Assembly (NCBI RefSeq): GCF_000508085.1
Contig: NZ_KI669560.1
Span: 2,809,114 to 2,873,113 of the forward strand
Source of the DNA: Sediminibacterium sp. C3
Lineage (GTDB): Bacteria > Bacteroidota > Bacteroidia > Chitinophagales > Chitinophagaceae
Reading direction: 5' to 3'
Length of the DNA stretch: 64,000 nt
The translations under genes and the position numbers were made by a program. This document shows positions 36,809-44,712 of this stretch, piece by piece (position 1 is the stretch's first letter; every line of letters begins with the position of its first letter). The notes beneath the pieces are model-generated. The model saw only the letters and a program-made list of their open reading frames with translations, was not told the DNA's origin and ran no database searches.

Positions 36809-38146
36809 CTAATTCAAAATATTTTTATACACCACCCCGTCTTTCATGATCAGCATAAAATTTGCATCCGGGTTCTCGACCAACTTAATATTTTCTAATG
36901 GGCTGCCATTCACTAAAATTAAATCAGCATAAGCTCCCACTGAAATTTCACCCAACTTGCCTTTTTGATACGGGTCTCTTTTACCACTCATTCTTAACAA
37001 TTCTGCATTGGAAGAGGTTGCCATTTTCAAAATTTCATACGGTGTGTACCAACGAGTTAATGCAGAAAGTTTCGAACCTTGCTTTGTTGCCTCTTTGGCA
37101 TCAAATAAAATATCCGTCCCCCATGCGGTTTTAATATTATACTTTTTAGCAAATGTATAAGCAATCTCCGTTCCCTGACGCATTTCATCTTGTTTCAAGC
37201 GATTAGGGCTCCCTTCAGGAAATCTGGATTCTCCGTTATCGATAAAAGGCTGTAAGCTCCACCAGATTCCTTTTTCTGCCATTAATTTTGCCGTTTCTTC
37301 ATCAGCCAATTGACCGTGATCAATGCACTTTACTCCCGCTTTTATTGCAGTCTTAATAGCATCAGGTGTATAAGCGTGAACTGTTACATAAGTTCCCCAA
37401 TTTTCAGCGGCAGATACCGCTGCTTTAAATTCAGCTTCTGTATACTGTGTAACATCCAAAGGATCATAATTGGAAGACACTCCTCCGCCTGCCATCAATT
37501 TAATTTGTGTTGCACCCTGACGTAATTGCTCTCTTGTACGCATCAAAACATTATCGGCCCCATCTGCAACTGCCACCATCCCATTTCTTTCCGGATAGGA
37601 AAGCTCTCCTATTTTACGTGGCACATCGGTTGGCAAACCAAAATCTCCGTGGCCACCTGTCTGTGAAATAAATGCACCACTTGAATAAACTCTTGGACCA
37701 GAAGCTAACCCCATATCAATCGCTTTGGCCAAGGTCAAAGATCCACCTCCTAAATCTCTTACGGTAGTGAATCCTCTTAATAACTGCTTCTCTGCGGCTT
37801 TAGCCGCTATTAAATTAAGCATTGCAAAATCGCTCATCATCGCCTGCATTTGCGGAATGCTTTCAAATAATAAATGGACATGTGCATCAATCATGCCAGG
37901 CATAAGAAATTTACCCTTTCCGTCAATTATCTGGGTGAACCCACTTCGGTCAGTTACAATCCCTTCGGTAGAAATCTTTGTAATAATATTATTCTCAATC
38001 AATACATTTCCTTTGATGGTCTTGGCATCCTTTCCGTTGAAAATTTCAACATTATTAATAAGAATTTTGGTTGGTTTGGAACTTTGCGCAACTATTATGT
38101 TGCTGAATAAAAGTAATAATGCTAAAACGGATTGGAATAATCTCAT
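36809..38146 (-). CDS. secreted metal-dependent amidohydrolase
   Basis: 445 residues with signal peptide (cleavage near IIVAQ). It has the amidohydrolase metal motif DAHVHLL, then GFTTVRDLGGG, a lysine in IKLMAGGGVSS (the carbamylated-lysine region), VTVHAYTPDAI and CIDHGQL histidines, and the aspartate in WGTDILFD. This arrangement matches Xaa-Pro dipeptidase-like and imidazolonepropionase-related hydrolases of Bacteroidota. The substrate is probably a dipeptide-like compound in the periplasm (inference). Confidence 0.9.
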   Translation of the reverse strand: MRLFQSVLALLLLFSNIIVAQSSKPTKILINNVEIFNGKDAKTIKGNVLIENNIITKISTEGIVTDRSGFTQIIDGKGKFLMPGMIDAHVHLLFESIPQMQAMMSDFAMLNLIAAKAAEKQLLRGFTTVRDLGGGSLTLAKAIDMGLASGPRVYSSGAFISQTGGHGDFGLPTDVPRKIGELSYPERNGMVAVADGADNVLMRTREQLRQGATQIKLMAGGGVSSNYDPLDVTQYTEAEFKAAVSAAENWGTYVTVHAYTPDAIKTAIKAGVKCIDHGQLADEETAKLMAEKGIWWSLQPFIDNGESRFPEGSPNRLKQDEMRQGTEIAYTFAKKYNIKTAWGTDILFDAKEATKQGSKLSALTRWYTPYEILKMATSSNAELLRMSGKRDPYQKGKLGEISVGAYADLILVNGSPLENIKLVENPDANFMLIMKDGVVYKNILN

Positions 38147-38233
38147 ATCTCAAAAAAATTGATTTGGAATGGCTAGTAAAATAATAAAAAATATTAATTT
38201 ATTAACTTTTTGTTGAACCCGCTTAACGCAAAT

Positions 38234-39553
38234 TTACTTTTGCTTTAAAATGGAAAGTTGTTGCACTTGAGTACCTGCTTTCCTTCCTTGTACGGCTAGA
38301 TATATAATACCTGACAGGTATTTGATTTTAATCACTTCTCCGAACTTTAGAAAATTATCACTCCCCACCAGGGTTTGACTACCATTAGAAATTTTATAAA
38401 TAGAAATGCCTTGTTTATTAGCCCCATTGTTGGCATATCCTGTATAATACATGTTTCCATGCTCATCAAAGGCAATATCACTATCCGTTTCACTACCATA
38501 CAAAAGACTGGCTCCATCCAATACTTTCCGGAGTTCTTTAGTCTGGAAATTGTATACAAACGAAAAGTATTTTTTTGTGTCTGGATGATACACAAAAAGT
38601 CCCATTTGCTTACCGTCTTTGCTGTAATGACGATATGTTTTCGCAGTACCGGTAAAACTGGGATAATATGGAATATAGGGAACGGAAGCGACCACTGTAG
38701 CAGGGGTTTCTTTAAAGACAGGTACGGGCAAATCGGTAGGAACATATTCTGCAACAATCAAATTATTGTCTCTGGTAGTAGCAAACAAAGTACTCTTTCC
38801 TCGTTCTGCTTCCGTAAACAAGGGACGAATATTATTGCCATTGTTAAACATATATGAACCAATAGTATTAAAGCCCCCCCAGAGCAAGTTTAACCCCGAT
38901 AAGAGATAAGGATTAGGATTGGGGTTTAAACCAACAAATGAATAAACCATATTGGGATAAAGATAAATACTCAGATTGCGATACCCCATCTCCATAAAAT
39001 ACCCTTCAAACTCTCCCAGATGACCTTGACCAACTACACCTCCAAGTCCGTTATATCCGGCATCTCCAGACACATGCAGATAGGTACTCCCTCTAGGGCC
39101 AGCATAGGTCATCAGTGCCATTATATATTGGTTGGTATAGGGCCGAAAAGCGTGTACCTGTAATTGCTGACGCATATCACCACTTCCAGACACAAAATTT
39201 TTAAAATCAGGAAATTGTTTGGCACCTTTTGGCAAGGGAATCACTTTTTTACTATTAAGATCAACAGTATTTCGATAAAAACTCTCATAGCCATTTACAC
39301 CCCCAATGGCATTTTGAATGTATACAAAATGAAACAGGTGATCGTTTTCTATAGTCATATCACTCATCCCATATTTTCCGAATGTCTGCATTAACATAGT
39401 GGTGTCCCATATATGTTCGAAAGCAGCATTGGCCTGTAAAACATTAATTGGTTCATAAGGATTTGAGGGATTACCGGTGTTATTGGTTTCTTTTTTGCAA
39501 GAGGTTGTTGCAAGCAGCGTAAACAATAAAATGGCCGCAATTATTTGTTTCAT
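38234..39553 (-). CDS. lipoprotein of unknown function
   Basis: 439 residues with lipobox LATTSC and a signal of 19 residues. The mature chain is beta-rich with strands separated by G-N-P loops and runs such as YHLHVSG-like YLHVSGDAGYNG and FVGLNPNPNPY; it may be a beta-propeller (inference). Function unknown. Its promoter region carries the palindrome at 39625-39642, shared with the lipoprotein gene at 25809-26378. Confidence 0.65.
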   Translation of the reverse strand: MKQIIAAILLFTLLATTSCKKETNNTGNPSNPYEPINVLQANAAFEHIWDTTMLMQTFGKYGMSDMTIENDHLFHFVYIQNAIGGVNGYESFYRNTVDLNSKKVIPLPKGAKQFPDFKNFVSGSGDMRQQLQVHAFRPYTNQYIMALMTYAGPRGSTYLHVSGDAGYNGLGGVVGQGHLGEFEGYFMEMGYRNLSIYLYPNMVYSFVGLNPNPNPYLLSGLNLLWGGFNTIGSYMFNNGNNIRPLFTEAERGKSTLFATTRDNNLIVAEYVPTDLPVPVFKETPATVVASVPYIPYYPSFTGTAKTYRHYSKDGKQMGLFVYHPDTKKYFSFVYNFQTKELRKVLDGASLLYGSETDSDIAFDEHGNMYYTGYANNGANKQGISIYKISNGSQTLVGSDNFLKFGEVIKIKYLSGIIYLAVQGRKAGTQVQQLSILKQK

Positions 39554-39624
39554 TTACTAATCTTAACGTGAAGAAAAAACGATTTGATTCTTCGCCGAAA
39601 GTATTTAATAAAAGATTTCTGCCT

Positions 39625-39642
39625 ATGGGCCGCACAGCCCAT
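39625..39642. promoter_or_regulatory. operator-like palindrome, copy 2
   Basis: ATGGGCCGCACAGCCCAT: 18 nt like the core of copy 1 at 26431-26448, with one mismatched pair in the arms. On the minus strand it sits 21 nt before TACTTTCG, a possible -7 box for the lipoprotein gene at 39553, nearly the same spacing as in copy 1 (23 nt). Confidence 0.55.
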
Positions 39643-39656
39643 TCTTATATTCCCAA

Positions 39657-40430
39657 TTAAATAAAACCCGCCCCCAAAGCAAGGGAAATTAAAATCAACA
39701 TAATAGCCACTGTTACCTGTAAAAACTTAAGAGTTACTTTCTTTAAAAGTTTGTTGCCAATATAAGCACCGATAATAGCTGAAAAAGTAGCAAAGACCAC
39801 CAGATTCAGGTTATCCGTAAGACCCGCACTGTTAAACCTGGTAGCGTAAACACTTAATCTGGTAAAGTCCACAAAAGTAGAAACCACTACTGCTGTTGCT
39901 ACAAATGCTTCTTTAGAGAGACCTGCTTTAATTAGAAAGGCACTTCGCAACGCTCCCTGGTTGCCGGAAAGCCCCCCGAAAAATCCACTTAATGCACCAC
40001 CGACCGGAAGTTTATCCTTGCCGAATTGCAGATTGCTGAAATAAGGAATTAAATCGATGCTTGCAAAGAGAATGAGCAAAACAGAAATGATAAACTTTAC
40101 CGGGAACACCTGAAAAGTTTTTCCAAATAGTTGATATGTAAAAAGCGGTTGCCAATTAGTGATGTTCAGCAACAACCAGGACCCTAGTAAAGCAGCCAAC
40201 ACTGCAGGAATTCCAAAACGCAATACCACTTGCCTGTCTGCTGCTCGTCCAACCAACACTAATTTGAAGATATTATTAAAAAAATGGACAACCCCTGTAA
40301 GAGCAATGGCTAAGTCTACAGGGAAGAAAATCATAAATACGGGTGTAAGAATCGTCCCTAAACCAAATCCTGAAAAGAATGTCAGGATGGCCACAAGAAA
40401 TGCCGTCAACGATATAATTACGATTTCCAT
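39657..40430 (-). CDS. TauE/SafE family sulfite exporter-like permease
   Basis: 257 residues from ATG 40430; the frame is open to 40622, but the upstream residues are not membrane-like. It has eight or nine hydrophobic helices and the repeated TauE/SafE motif FSGFGLGTILTPVF and GALSGFFGGLSGNQGALRSAF. The family moves sulfite, sulfonates or other anions, substrate unknown here. It is 16 nt downstream of the membrane gene in the sigma operon. Confidence 0.9.
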   Translation of the reverse strand: MEIVIISLTAFLVAILTFFSGFGLGTILTPVFMIFFPVDLAIALTGVVHFFNNIFKLVLVGRAADRQVVLRFGIPAVLAALLGSWLLLNITNWQPLFTYQLFGKTFQVFPVKFIISVLLILFASIDLIPYFSNLQFGKDKLPVGGALSGFFGGLSGNQGALRSAFLIKAGLSKEAFVATAVVVSTFVDFTRLSVYATRFNSAGLTDNLNLVVFATFSAIIGAYIGNKLLKKVTLKFLQVTVAIMLILISLALGAGFI

Positions 40431-40446
40431 TTTTGCTTTATGATAG

Positions 40447-41028
40447 TTACTGAAGTGTCTCTCCCCGCTGCAATTTAGCAAGAACAGACAACTCTTTGCG
40501 ATTGGCCTTGTAAATGAACCAGGCAAGTACCCCAAGGCTACCGAAACCTGAGAAGACAAAATAAAGATAAACCCCGTTGGAAAATTCCTGTTTAAATACA
40601 GGAAGCAATAGTACAAAACCAATTATATAAGTAGCATAAAGCAAGGGAGTGATTACCAGGTGCAATATTCTCCGTTTGCTATAAAAAGCGGTGGACTGTT
40701 GCAGAAAAGTGCTAAAATCTACCAATCGATCTAATTGCTGAAACTGAAGTGTATTGATCCACTCCAGAACAATACGGATGGCAAGCGAGCCAATCATTAG
40801 CAATAAGCCAATAGAAAAGGTTGTAAAGCTAAAGCCAGTGTATGTTGCAAAGTAAGCGATAAGGATAAATACGGTTAGTGACAGCAGGCCAATCGTCCAG
40901 CGAAATTTAGCTTTCACCTGTTTTGCTTGTTCTTCGGACAACTGCATCAGTTGTTCCGGCATTGGACGTTGAGCCCCTATACCAGACTGTTGTTGCCAGG
41001 CTTGTTCTAAGTTGGTAAATGGTTTCAT
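40447..41028 (-). CDS. membrane protein next to ECF sigma factor (possible anti-sigma)
   Basis: 193 residues: a cytoplasmic N-terminus of about 45 residues, then four hydrophobic helices in two pairs, with a basic tail. The start overlaps the sigma factor stop (ATGA, 4 nt), so translation is coupled. Position makes it the likely anti-sigma factor, but it lacks a recognisable zinc-binding or FecR-like domain, so this is inference from context. Confidence 0.6.
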   Translation of the reverse strand: MKPFTNLEQAWQQQSGIGAQRPMPEQLMQLSEEQAKQVKAKFRWTIGLLSLTVFILIAYFATYTGFSFTTFSIGLLLMIGSLAIRIVLEWINTLQFQQLDRLVDFSTFLQQSTAFYSKRRILHLVITPLLYATYIIGFVLLLPVFKQEFSNGVYLYFVFSGFGSLGVLAWFIYKANRKELSVLAKLQRGETLQ

Positions 41029-41510
41029 ATCTGTACACAGTTTGATAGTTGTTGTTTAATACGGTGAATGCGAACACGGAGGGTTTCTTCTCTCAAGCCT
41101 ACTACTTCTGCAATGGCGCTGTATTCCAATCCCTCTAAAACCATCAGTATAATGACCTTACCCGTTTCATCCAGCTGCTGAATGCAGCCATACATTTTCT
41201 TAAGGCGTTCTTCCATCACAGGATTGTAAGCTTCGGCCGCCATTTCGGGTAACTGATCGGTTTTAATTTCTTTTTTCACAGAAGCTTTACGCAAATATGT
41301 AAGACAGGTATTCACGGCAATTCGATAGAGCCAGGTACTGATTTTTGCTTCGGCACGGAATTTAGACAGGTGTTGCCAAACTTTCATGAACACTTCCTGA
41401 GTGGCATCCGCAGCCAGGCTTTCTTCTCCACTGAAATACCCTATACACAGACGGAAAATAGCGGCATAATGCTCTTCATAAATGCGTGTAAACAATTGCT
41501 GATCGGCCAC
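41025..41510 (-). CDS. ECF RNA polymerase sigma factor
   Basis: 161 residues. The frame is open to 41561, but GTG at 41510 lies 1 nt after the hydrolase stop (TAA A GTG) and is the best start. Region 2 is seen in YEEHYAAIFRLCIGYFSGEE and ATQEVFMKVWQHL, then AKISTWLYRIAVNTCL. Region 4 is the C-terminal HTH: MVLEGLEYSAIAEVVGLREE and LRVRIHRIKQQL. Its operon partners are the hydrolase and the membrane protein, so it probably controls a small envelope regulon (inference). Confidence 0.9.
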   Translation of the reverse strand: MADQQLFTRIYEEHYAAIFRLCIGYFSGEESLAADATQEVFMKVWQHLSKFRAEAKISTWLYRIAVNTCLTYLRKASVKKEIKTDQLPEMAAEAYNPVMEERLKKMYGCIQQLDETGKVIILMVLEGLEYSAIAEVVGLREETLRVRIHRIKQQLSNCVQI

Positions 41511-41511
41511 T

Positions 41512-42348
41512 TTACTGAATATTTTCTTTGATTTTATTGATATACCATTCTGGCTGATCATACATTACAAAATGAGCTGCTTTATCTGCATAATGAATGA
41601 CTTTATTGCCCAATTTTGCATATTGTTCGTTATATGTTTTTTCAACCATGGCTTTATTGGGATGAGTGGCGGCCAATACCACAACTGGTAGCTGAATGCC
41701 GGCAATATCGTTTCTTAAATCCAATTTAAGCAAATCAACATAACCATATACATAGGTTTTACGATCTGCCTGCAACATCATGTCTACCACTTTGGCCTGT
41801 TTTTCCTTGTTCAACATCATAAATCCAACCTGTTGCAGCGCCTGTTTACGAAAACTTGCCGTATCCTGCTGCAACATTTGCTTGCTGTATGGACTTTCAT
41901 ACACAATGGTGGATGCATCATAATTTGGCATCATCACTGCACCATTACAGGGCAATGCATCCACAGCAATTACTTTTTTAAACAAGGATTGATCGGTAGC
42001 CGCCAACCATAAACCTAAGGTTCCACCCAAGCTATGACCAATGATTACAGGCTTATTTAATTTTTTACTTTTAACATAGGTCACAACCTGATCCTTAATA
42101 TTTGGTAACCAGGGCATTTCAATAGCAGGAACACCTCCAAAACCAGCAAATGTGAATACATGGCATTCATTATTGGTCGACAAAGCTTTTACGGTTTCTT
42201 CAAAGATTTCACCAGTGCAGCCAAAACCTGGGAAAAGCAGTACAGGATTTCCTTTACCAATTACTTTTACCTGAAAAGCTCCCTGAGCCTGAGCAGAAAA
42301 CCAAATACTAACCATACTGAATACGAAAACCAATAGCTTCTTTTTCAT
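41512..42348 (-). CDS. secreted alpha/beta hydrolase
   Basis: 278 residues with signal peptide ending SAQAQG. Alpha/beta hydrolase features: LLFPGFGCTGEIF (oxyanion), the nucleophile elbow IIGHSLGGTLGLWL, and a late histidine in DKAAHFVMYDQP. It is the first gene of a three-gene unit with an ECF sigma factor and a membrane protein, an arrangement that suggests envelope regulation. Substrate unknown. Confidence 0.88.
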   Translation of the reverse strand: MKKKLLVFVFSMVSIWFSAQAQGAFQVKVIGKGNPVLLFPGFGCTGEIFEETVKALSTNNECHVFTFAGFGGVPAIEMPWLPNIKDQVVTYVKSKKLNKPVIIGHSLGGTLGLWLAATDQSLFKKVIAVDALPCNGAVMMPNYDASTIVYESPYSKQMLQQDTASFRKQALQQVGFMMLNKEKQAKVVDMMLQADRKTYVYGYVDLLKLDLRNDIAGIQLPVVVLAATHPNKAMVEKTYNEQYAKLGNKVIHYADKAAHFVMYDQPEWYINKIKENIQ

Positions 42349-42439
42349 TGTTATTGTTTTTTAATTTCAGTTTGGATGCATAGGCAAATGATTTGTTACA
42401 GGATATGGAATATTTTTTTAAAAAAAGGGGAAGGCTGTG

Positions 42440-43471
42440 TTAATGAAAAGAATTAAGGCTATTAAAGTTCAACAAAATCGCCTCCTCGTTCATTTTTAAT
42501 TCAACCAATTTTTCTAAGTGGTAGGCCTCTTCCGCCTTATCAACAAGTGTTGCCAAATCAATTAAATTATCACTCTCATCATTGTTTTTCCACTTGAACA
42601 AGAATGTATGTAAATCTGTGAAGCTTTCTAATTGATCAGTATCTATATCATCAATTCTCCTAGTTAAGAGCCCAATAAAAACGCCAAAGTTGTATTGTAA
42701 GTTTTCCTTCATTTCCGGCGCCTTTATTTCATGATAAAGTTCTTTAAAAGTGATACCAAGTTTTTTGAGTCCCTTGTATGCGAAGTGGATGGTTCCTGTT
42801 CCGGTAGAATCCGTTTCCCAACCCGGATCAAAAAGCACTTTCCTGAAATATGCTCTCCCTGCATTTCCGCAAAGTGAAAATCCATAAACAATCCCAGCAT
42901 TACAATCGGTAGAAGCAAACTCACAACCTAAATCATATAGATTTTGGAGCAATGTACTATTGTTTTCTACTTTAGAAACCAATGCAGGGATAAATTCCGG
43001 AAATAAGTTTTTTCCATAACAGTTCTCAATGGCTGTTTTAATTTTTTCCTGGTATTCTGTACAGTCAAAATGGAGGAGGCCTAAGATGGCATACTTTGAG
43101 ATATAATAATCTGCTTCTTCCGGGGATTCAAATATATAATCAGCCAAAACCTGCTTAACTGGCGTATATTTCAAATAGCCGAGTAATGCTAATACTTCAG
43201 GATTATTGGCATCCAACAACCGATTATTACTTATTGCTACCTTAAAAATTTGTGCAGCCACCTTTTCATCTCCCCACTTTTTAAAAATGGGATATAGATA
43301 CGAGTAATGAAAATCGAAGGGATCATCCTGTAATTGATTTAAAATGGCATCCATATCTGTCTTGTTCCCGCATTTCATTATAGCATTAACCAGACTCTGA
43401 ATGATGGTTACATCTCTTTCCGATTTTTCAACTTTCAAATAGGCAATTAGCTCGGTAGTTGTCCTTAACAT
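42440..43471 (-). CDS. helical-repeat (HEAT-like) protein, unknown
   Basis: 343 residues, all helical, no signal peptide. Repeated helix pairs such as AAQIFKVAISNNRLLDANNP, VLALLGYLKYTPVKQVLADY and ISKYAILGLLHFDCTEYQEK look like HEAT-like units. Cytoplasmic. HEAT-like proteins of this size occur as immunity proteins or scaffolds, but no toxin is adjacent, so that remains speculation. It lies 26 nt before the HTH gene start's stop side, in the same direction as the DUF2975 pair. Confidence 0.55.
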   Translation of the reverse strand: MLRTTTELIAYLKVEKSERDVTIIQSLVNAIMKCGNKTDMDAILNQLQDDPFDFHYSYLYPIFKKWGDEKVAAQIFKVAISNNRLLDANNPEVLALLGYLKYTPVKQVLADYIFESPEEADYYISKYAILGLLHFDCTEYQEKIKTAIENCYGKNLFPEFIPALVSKVENNSTLLQNLYDLGCEFASTDCNAGIVYGFSLCGNAGRAYFRKVLFDPGWETDSTGTGTIHFAYKGLKKLGITFKELYHEIKAPEMKENLQYNFGVFIGLLTRRIDDIDTDQLESFTDLHTFLFKWKNNDESDNLIDLATLVDKAEEAYHLEKLVELKMNEEAILLNFNSLNSFH

Positions 43472-43497
43472 TTAGAATATGTTTTTACAGGTGTAAG

Positions 43498-43713
43498 TTA
43501 ACTTTCATCCCCACTTCTATATTCCAATATATCGGCTGGCTGACAATCCAGGGCTTTACAAATGGATTCTAAAGTACTAAAACGTATGGCTTTTGCTTTT
43601 CCAGTTTTTAAAATGGAAAGATTAGACAATGTAAGGTCAACTTTTTCTGATAACTCATTCAGTGACATTTTACGCTTTGCCATCATCACATCTAAGTTTA
43701 CAATTATGGGCAT
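43498..43713 (-). CDS. Cro/C1-type HTH regulator
   Basis: 71 residues, one helix-turn-helix: MAKRKMSLNELSEKVDLTLS, NLSILKTGKAKAIRF, STLESICKALDCQPADIL. It lies 3 nt after the DUF2975 gene, a pairing seen repeatedly in Bacteroidota and Firmicutes. It probably binds the perfect inverted repeat at 44286-44314 upstream of the pair (inference). Confidence 0.88.
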   Translation of the reverse strand: MPIIVNLDVMMAKRKMSLNELSEKVDLTLSNLSILKTGKAKAIRFSTLESICKALDCQPADILEYRSGDES

Positions 43714-43716
43714 AGC

Positions 43717-44253
43717 TTAAACAGTTAAATCGTTTTCGGTTTGAATTTCTACTCCCTTTTTAAAAATCGTTGCAATAATATAAACCACAGCCCCCATTAA
43801 AATGAATGCCTGACTATCTACCCAGAATTGGTCTAAGTGACTGGTTGTAAATCCATAATGGTTAAGACTAGCCGTAATCTTTTTCGCTATATACCCCAGT
43901 AAGCCGATGGACAGGGTAAGATAACTCACTCTTGATATCTGTTTTGAAACAAAGGAGCTAAATGGTTTTTTCATATCCATTTTATGCATCAGCACGATTA
44001 TTATATAAAACAATATGGCTTTTAATAAACCAATCGCCAACAAAAAACCATAAAGCCCGAAGAAAGCCCATTTGCTCTCTTTATAGATTGGCATCAGATC
44101 TAATTTCTGATACAGATTCACCACCACTTCCGGTTTGTACAAACTGAAAAAGAAATTCACGATCAGGCCTCCGGTTTCAATGGATAAGCCAACAAAAATG
44201 AGCCAGGCAATGGTATATAGGCTCCAGTATACAAAATTGTTTGTTTTTGACAT
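43717..44253 (-). CDS. DUF2975 membrane protein
   Basis: 178 residues with four membrane helices: SLYTIAWLIFVGLSIETGGL, GFLLAIGLLKAILFYIIIVL, SYLTLSIGLLGYIAKKI and AFILMGAVVYIIATIFKKG, the pattern of DUF2975. Members are found with an adjacent Cro/C1 HTH, which is present here 3 nt downstream. The pair is thought to sense something at the membrane, but function is unproven. Confidence 0.88.
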   Translation of the reverse strand: MSKTNNFVYWSLYTIAWLIFVGLSIETGGLIVNFFFSLYKPEVVVNLYQKLDLMPIYKESKWAFFGLYGFLLAIGLLKAILFYIIIVLMHKMDMKKPFSSFVSKQISRVSYLTLSIGLLGYIAKKITASLNHYGFTTSHLDQFWVDSQAFILMGAVVYIIATIFKKGVEIQTENDLTV

Positions 44254-44285
44254 AATAGGATGTTTTAATTATGCCGCAAAATAGT

Positions 44286-44314
44286 AAATATTTATTGATA
44301 AACAATAAATATTT
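44286..44314. promoter_or_regulatory. perfect 12-bp inverted repeat, likely operator of the DUF2975/HTH pair
   Basis: AAATATTTATTG (44286-44297), 5 nt, CAATAAATATTT (44303-44314): a perfect inverted repeat that starts 33 nt upstream of the DUF2975 start codon. Its size and position fit an autoregulatory operator of the HTH protein. A terminator role for the gene at 44330-44701 is less likely because it lies on its downstream side without a T run. Confidence 0.6.
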
Positions 44315-44329
44315 ATTTTTTAATAAAAA

Positions 44330-44701
44330 TTATTTTTTTACTCGCTTATAAGTCAAAAAATTACCCCGACCCATATAATTTAAAACCAGATTGTCTTTGT
44401 CTACTTCTTCTACAAACCAGCACAGGTTGGATTGTGCACAACTAATATAGTATCCCTTTTCAGTGGTCGCCTCAGCCCCTTTATCTGATTCATTAAGACA
44501 TTTATCAGATAGAATAAATGCTTCAGAATCCCACTCTGACATACCCCCTGCTATTTCCTTTCGAAGATTTTTCTCGAAAACCAAATAATTAGTGGGGTCT
44601 TCTACATGTTGCCAGGTACCTTGTAGCAATTCCATTGTTGCTGTCTGAACTTGGTTGCAAACCAAACTCAAAAGAGCAACTAACAAAAAATACAATCGCA
44701 T
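44330..44701 (-). CDS. small secreted lipocalin-like protein
   Basis: 123 residues with a signal peptide ending about residue 20 (QVQTA). The body ELLQGTWQHVEDPTNYLVFE, with later YISCAQSNLCWFVEEV and NLVLNYMGRGNFLTYKRV, has the pattern of lipocalin-like DUFs in Bacteroidota; four cysteines may form disulfides. Function unknown. It lies 11 nt after the S9 peptidase stop. Confidence 0.6.
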   Translation of the reverse strand: MRLYFLLVALLSLVCNQVQTATMELLQGTWQHVEDPTNYLVFEKNLRKEIAGGMSEWDSEAFILSDKCLNESDKGAEATTEKGYYISCAQSNLCWFVEEVDKDNLVLNYMGRGNFLTYKRVKK

Positions 44702-44712
44702 TTAAAATAAAT

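Noticed and set aside
38375..38857. A 160-residue plus-strand frame inside the lipoprotein gene
   Set aside because: It is antisense to a well-supported lipoprotein, has no recognisable motif and is rich in codons expected from the opposite strand.
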